Shown in pieces: positions 14,100 through 16,845 of a stretch of DNA of 16,845 nt. Source of the stretch: Patescibacteria group bacterium (GTDB lineage: Bacteria > Patescibacteriota > Gracilibacteria > Peribacterales > Peribacteraceae); contig JAHISE010000065.1 of the NCBI GenBank assembly GCA_018818235.1, forward strand, positions 1 through 16,845, written 5' to 3'. Position numbers and translations under genes: made by a program. The stretch's first letter is position 1. Each line of letters begins with the position of its first letter. Below the pieces are notes generated by a model. It was given only the letters and a program-made list of their open reading frames with translations. It was not told where the DNA came from and did no database searches.

Positions 14100-14133
14100 A
14101 CCGTAGCGGAAGATCGTTATCTTCCGCTACGGT
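14100..14133. repeat. Perfect 15-bp hairpin at the hisIE-ribD junction
   Basis: ACCGTAGCGGAAGAT (14100-14114, read as top strand) pairs completely with ATCTTCCGCTACGGT (14119-14133) around CGTT. It contains the hisIE stop codon (14129-14127), and its base ends four bases before the GTG of ribD. There is no T-tract, so it is not a standard terminator; it is the longest-armed member of the palindromic family in the window. Confidence 0.9.
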
Positions 14134-14741
14134 GATTTTCTTCTTTTTCTTAGCTCCTGCGATACTTCTTCGATCTCAACCTCTTCACCTCTTAGCAATA
14201 CAAGTAAGTGATACAGGAGATCTGCGACCTCCTCTATTGTTCTTTGCTTTCCTTCAAGCTTAGTAGCTCTTACAACCTCCTGCGCTTCCTCCAGAACCTT
14301 GGCACCATAAGATTCTTTTCCACCTTTTAGTAAACGCTGAGTATATGAATCATTTGAACCACCAATGCTTCTATTCTGGATCGTTCTTATAAGCAATCCT
14401 ATGGTTTCCAAAGCAGACTCTTTATCTTCACCAAAACAAGATCTGATACCCGTGTGACATGTGGGCCCATTGGGCATTACCCTGACGAGAATCGCATCAT
14501 TATCGCAATCTGAATCTATTGATACCACTCTGAGTGAGTTTCCCGAGACTTCTCCTTTTGTCCAGAGCCTCTGCTTTGAACGACTGAAAAAGGTTACAAG
14601 CTCGGTTTTAATAGTAAACTCCAAACTTTCCTGATTCATATATCCCAACATAAGCACTTGCCCTGTTAATACATCCTGTATAACAGCAGGGACAAGCCCA
14701 TAGCAGTTTTTTTGCCAATTAATTGTAGAAGTATCAATCAT
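14127..14741 (-). CDS. hisIE: Bifunctional phosphoribosyl-AMP cyclohydrolase / phosphoribosyl-ATP pyrophosphatase
   Basis: This enzyme carries out the second and third steps of histidine synthesis: HisE removes pyrophosphate from PR-ATP and HisI opens the adenine ring of PR-AMP. The HisI domain (about 1-115) shows GLVPAVIQD, TGQVLMLGYMN, TFFSRSKQRLWTKGE, the metal site DSDCDNDA (Asp76, Asp78, Cys79, Asp80) and GPTCHTGIRSCF with Cys95 and Cys102 as zinc ligands. The HisE domain (about 128-204) shows SYTQRLLKGG, KVLEEAQEVVRA and EEVADLLYHLLVLL. At 204 residues it has the normal length of the I-E fusion. The ATG overlaps the hisA-hisF stop (ATGA). The last codons and stop lie in a palindromic element. 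Confidence 0.97.
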   Translation of the reverse strand: MIDTSTINWQKNCYGLVPAVIQDVLTGQVLMLGYMNQESLEFTIKTELVTFFSRSKQRLWTKGEVSGNSLRVVSIDSDCDNDAILVRVMPNGPTCHTGIRSCFGEDKESALETIGLLIRTIQNRSIGGSNDSYTQRLLKGGKESYGAKVLEEAQEVVRATKLEGKQRTIEEVADLLYHLLVLLRGEEVEIEEVSQELRKRRKSP

Positions 14742-16213
14742 AATCGAACAGGTAAAGAAGCATTATTAAGAGCTTTCTTAACATCAGTAATCGAATGTTT
14801 ACCATAGTGAAATACACTTGCAGCAAGGAGTGAATCAGCTTCGCCCTGAATTACAGCATCAACAAAATCATTCAATGAGCCCGCGCCACCGGAAGCAATT
14901 ACAGGAACATTTACTTGCTCTTTTATCTTTGAAATAAGATCGTTGTCGAAACCTTCACCTGTTCCATCCCTATCAAACGAAGTTACCAGAAGTTCTCCTA
15001 CACCACGTTCCACTGCTTCCTTTGCCCATTCTATGGCATCTATGTTCGTTTCCTTGGTACCTCCACAAACCAATACTTTCCAGCTATTTCCACTTTTTCT
15101 GGCATCAATCGCACACACTGTATTGGCACTTCCTAAGCGACTGGAAATTTCGGAAAGTAATTTTGGATTTGTTACTGCAGCAGAATTTATGGATACTTTA
15201 TCCGCACCGGAATCCAGAAGTTTCCCCGCATCCTCAACGGAACCTACGCCTCCACCAACAGTAAAAGGAATATTAATATTATCTGCAATTTCTGATACCA
15301 ATTTATACATTGTTTTACGATTTTCATTTGTTGCAGCAATATCCAAAAATACCAGTTCATCCGCACCTTCATCACAATAACGTACGGCAAGCTCCACAGG
15401 ATTTCCTGCATCTTTCAGATTATTGAATTTAATCCCCTTAACTGCACGCCCATTGGCAATATCCAGACAAGGGATTATACGAATCGCCAAATCAGAATTC
15501 GAAAGACTTAGATCCTTAAATGAAGTCTTTTTACTTATAAGAGCTTTGCCCACTACAACTGAGGAACATATTCTTTTTAGTTTATTAATATCACCCGAAT
15601 TTCTGACCCCTCCGCTTGCAATCAATTTAATATCCGGAAACTTGGATTTAATTCTTTTGTATAAATCCACATTGGGCCCGCACTGCATACCATCTCTGCT
15701 TATATCTGTAATTAAAACCTGCTTAATACCAAGTATCTTTATTGTTATAAGCGCCTCCTCCAATTCTATTCCGGTTAACTTCCTCCATCCTTCCATACAA
15801 ATAATCTCATTGCGACAGTCCAAAGCTGCAATTATTTTACCCTCACCAAACATATTAACTGCAGATGTAACTACTTCAGGATTCTTGAATATAAGGGAAC
15901 CAAGTACAACCTTGTCCACACCTGCATCCAATACTTTTTGAATATCACTAATACTGCGTATACCACCGCCTACTTGCAATTTTAAACCTGTTTTAGAACT
16001 TATCAGCCTGATAGAATTAATAAATTCCTCTTGTATAAATCCATCTCTGGATCCTGATAAGTTTACCAAGTGCAAAGACTTCGCACCTTGCTGTTCAAAG
16101 GAAGATGCAACCGATACCAAGTTATCACCATAGTCAGTGGAGTTTTGGAATTCTCCCTGTTTAAGCCGAACTATACGACCTTCAAGCACATCAATAGCAG
16201 GTATTATTTGCAT
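14738..16213 (-). CDS. hisAF: HisA-HisF fusion: ProFAR isomerase and IGP synthase cyclase subunit
   Basis: One 491-residue frame carries two complete (beta/alpha)8 barrels. Residues 1 to about 238 are HisA, which isomerises ProFAR to PRFAR: AIDVLEGRIVRL with Asp8, VGGGIRS, AALDCRN with Asp132, LITDISRDGM with Asp170, and IASGGVRN. Residues about 242-491 are HisF, which makes IGP and AICAR from PRFAR and ammonia delivered by HisH: RIIPCLDIANGRAVKG with catalytic Asp251, FTVGGGV, CAIDARK with Asp370, VTSFDRDGTGEGFD, and VIASGGAG. The join (about 230-243) has no Met, no stop and no spare linker, so this is a true fusion and not two genes missed by a frameshift. The gene overlaps hisH by 10 bases and hisIE by 4. 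HisA product becomes HisF substrate, so the fusion links consecutive steps. Confidence 0.95.
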   Translation of the reverse strand: MQIIPAIDVLEGRIVRLKQGEFQNSTDYGDNLVSVASSFEQQGAKSLHLVNLSGSRDGFIQEEFINSIRLISSKTGLKLQVGGGIRSISDIQKVLDAGVDKVVLGSLIFKNPEVVTSAVNMFGEGKIIAALDCRNEIICMEGWRKLTGIELEEALITIKILGIKQVLITDISRDGMQCGPNVDLYKRIKSKFPDIKLIASGGVRNSGDINKLKRICSSVVVGKALISKKTSFKDLSLSNSDLAIRIIPCLDIANGRAVKGIKFNNLKDAGNPVELAVRYCDEGADELVFLDIAATNENRKTMYKLVSEIADNINIPFTVGGGVGSVEDAGKLLDSGADKVSINSAAVTNPKLLSEISSRLGSANTVCAIDARKSGNSWKVLVCGGTKETNIDAIEWAKEAVERGVGELLVTSFDRDGTGEGFDNDLISKIKEQVNVPVIASGGAGSLNDFVDAVIQGEADSLLAASVFHYGKHSITDVKKALNNASLPVRL

Positions 16214-16773
16214 AGCTTATAAAAGTTAAGAAGAAAATCATCTCCCACAGCACCGGACTTCTCGGGGTGCCATTGAACACCTATAAAGTTCCCTTTACGG
16301 ATGCCCGCACATATATTCTCTCCATATGACACAGACATTGTGATAATTCCGGCGTCTTCCGGTTCGCAAACATAACTGTGCATAAAATATGCATAATCAC
16401 CGCTGTTTAGCTTATTCCATCCCATGTGTGGTCTGACTAATGTATTGGGAAGACCTATTACCCTACCCTTTATAGCTCCAATACAATCTGTTGAATTCTC
16501 TTCTGAATATTCAAATAAGAGCTGCATTCCCAAACAAATTCCAAGGAAAGGATTCTTGCAATTTTTAATGGCATCAATCCAATTATTGCATTTAAGTGAC
16601 TGCATTGCATTACCTGCCGCACCGGCACCGGGAAATATGACACCATCAACTTCGCTCAGATCTTCCGGCTTTTTTAAGATATTGTACGGGATACAGAGTC
16701 GGTCTAAAGCTCTTTGTATACTCCCGATATTGCCTGCCGAGTAACTAATGATTCCAATCTTTCGATCCATCAT
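16204..16773 (-). CDS. hisH: IGP synthase glutaminase subunit
   Basis: HisH hydrolyses glutamine and channels ammonia through the HisF barrel. The 189-residue class I amidotransferase has the triad Cys80 (FLGICLGMQLLF), His169 and Glu171 (VQWHPEKSG), plus the oxyanion region FPGAGAAGNAM (47-57) and the HisH-typical PHMGWN and YFMHSYV. The motif at the start reads SYSAGNIGSI, close to the usual Y--GN--S. It is slightly shorter than the usual ~200 residues, with nothing key missing. Two ATG codons are adjacent (16773, 16770); the first overlaps the hisB stop as ATGA. AAAGGT lies about 10 bases upstream, one of the few possible Shine-Dalgarnos in the window. Confidence 0.97.
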   Translation of the reverse strand: MMDRKIGIISYSAGNIGSIQRALDRLCIPYNILKKPEDLSEVDGVIFPGAGAAGNAMQSLKCNNWIDAIKNCKNPFLGICLGMQLLFEYSEENSTDCIGAIKGRVIGLPNTLVRPHMGWNKLNSGDYAYFMHSYVCEPEDAGIITMSVSYGENICAGIRKGNFIGVQWHPEKSGAVGDDFLLNFYKLCK

Positions 16774-16845
16774 AATAGAGTACCTTTTACGCCGGCAGTT
16801 GTACCGGCCTTCCAGACGTTAGAAGATAAAGAGTTTTTAAGTGCC
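16770..16845 (-). CDS. hisB: Imidazoleglycerol-phosphate dehydratase, C-terminal end only
   Basis: The minus-strand frame open from the right edge reads ALKNSLSSNVWKAGTTAGVK then GTLL, with TGA at 16772-16770. The end resembles the HisB C-terminus, where a helix of the type ALR-A-- is followed by PSTKGVL. The position directly before hisH is the common operon place of hisB. Only about 24 residues are present, so the call depends on this short match plus context. The stop overlaps the hisH start. Confidence 0.75.
   Translation of the reverse strand, partial: ALKNSLSSNVWKAGTTAGVKGTLL

Noticed and set aside
14100..14133. Intrinsic terminator of the his operon
   Set aside because: The stem is perfect but no T-tract follows on the minus strand, and the arms belong to a repeat family found elsewhere in coding DNA.
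15423..15941. 172-codon plus-strand frame opposite hisA-hisF
   Set aside because: It is antisense to a gene with clear catalytic motifs, and its translation shows no domain or start signal.
1..16845. Recoded UGA (Gly) as in Gracilibacteria
   Set aside because: TGA ends ychF, the four-helix gene, the flavin reductase, hisA-hisF and hisB at the expected family ends, and no in-frame TGA interrupts a gene.

Overview
The window looks like a chromosomal segment of a small-genome bacterium of the Candidate Phyla Radiation (Patescibacteria), most likely Peregrinibacteria or a close relative. Reasons: an RNHCP zinc-ribbon protein, a four-helix-bundle (S23/IVS-type) orphan gene, large SLH-anchored surface proteins, an adenosylcobalamin-dependent ribonucleotide reductase, and almost no recognisable Shine-Dalgarno sequences. 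TGA ends several genes cleanly, so the standard code is used and not the UGA=Gly code of Gracilibacteria and Absconditabacteria. The lineage is an inference from gene content; I could not search.

Layout, left to right. (1) 1-136 is the C-terminal tail of a probable IS630-type transposase. (2) 214-1470 (-) is a secreted protein with three SLH domains fused to a sortase domain. (3) 1647-3037 (+) holds ychF and an overlapping RNHCP gene. (4) 3038-4267 is a repeat-rich stretch with a conserved-looking hypothetical gene and a four-helix-bundle gene bracketed by 18-bp inverted repeats. (5) 4262-7663 (-) is nrdJ. (6) 7942-8619 (+) is a flavodoxin-fold NAD(P)H:FMN/quinone reductase. (7) 8976-12854 (+) is a 1292-residue secreted surface protein with six ~105-residue repeats, a Gly/Thr/Asp linker and three C-terminal SLH domains, followed by a clear intrinsic terminator. 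(8) 13064-16845 (-) is a histidine operon, transcribed from the right edge as hisB (tail only) - hisH - hisA-hisF (one fused polypeptide) - hisIE, followed by a truncated ribD.

The his genes overlap by 4 to 10 bases and cover the middle and late steps from PR-ATP to imidazole-acetol phosphate: HisE and HisI open the ring, HisA isomerises, HisH-HisF make IGP, HisB dehydrates it. The two SLH proteins presumably sit in the same cell-surface layer.

The most unusual content is in the repeats. A palindromic element with arms AGCGGAAGAT / ATCTTCCGCT occurs inside a hypothetical gene, inside ribD (as an in-frame insertion) and at the hisIE/ribD junction, with a related hairpin just after the hypothetical gene. 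This resembles the protein-coding palindromic elements of Rickettsia. Independently, most intergenic gaps carry short degenerate arrays with a 7- or 8-bp period, often as facing inverted pairs, and several genes end in or at such arrays (nrdJ, ribD, a signal-peptide fragment).
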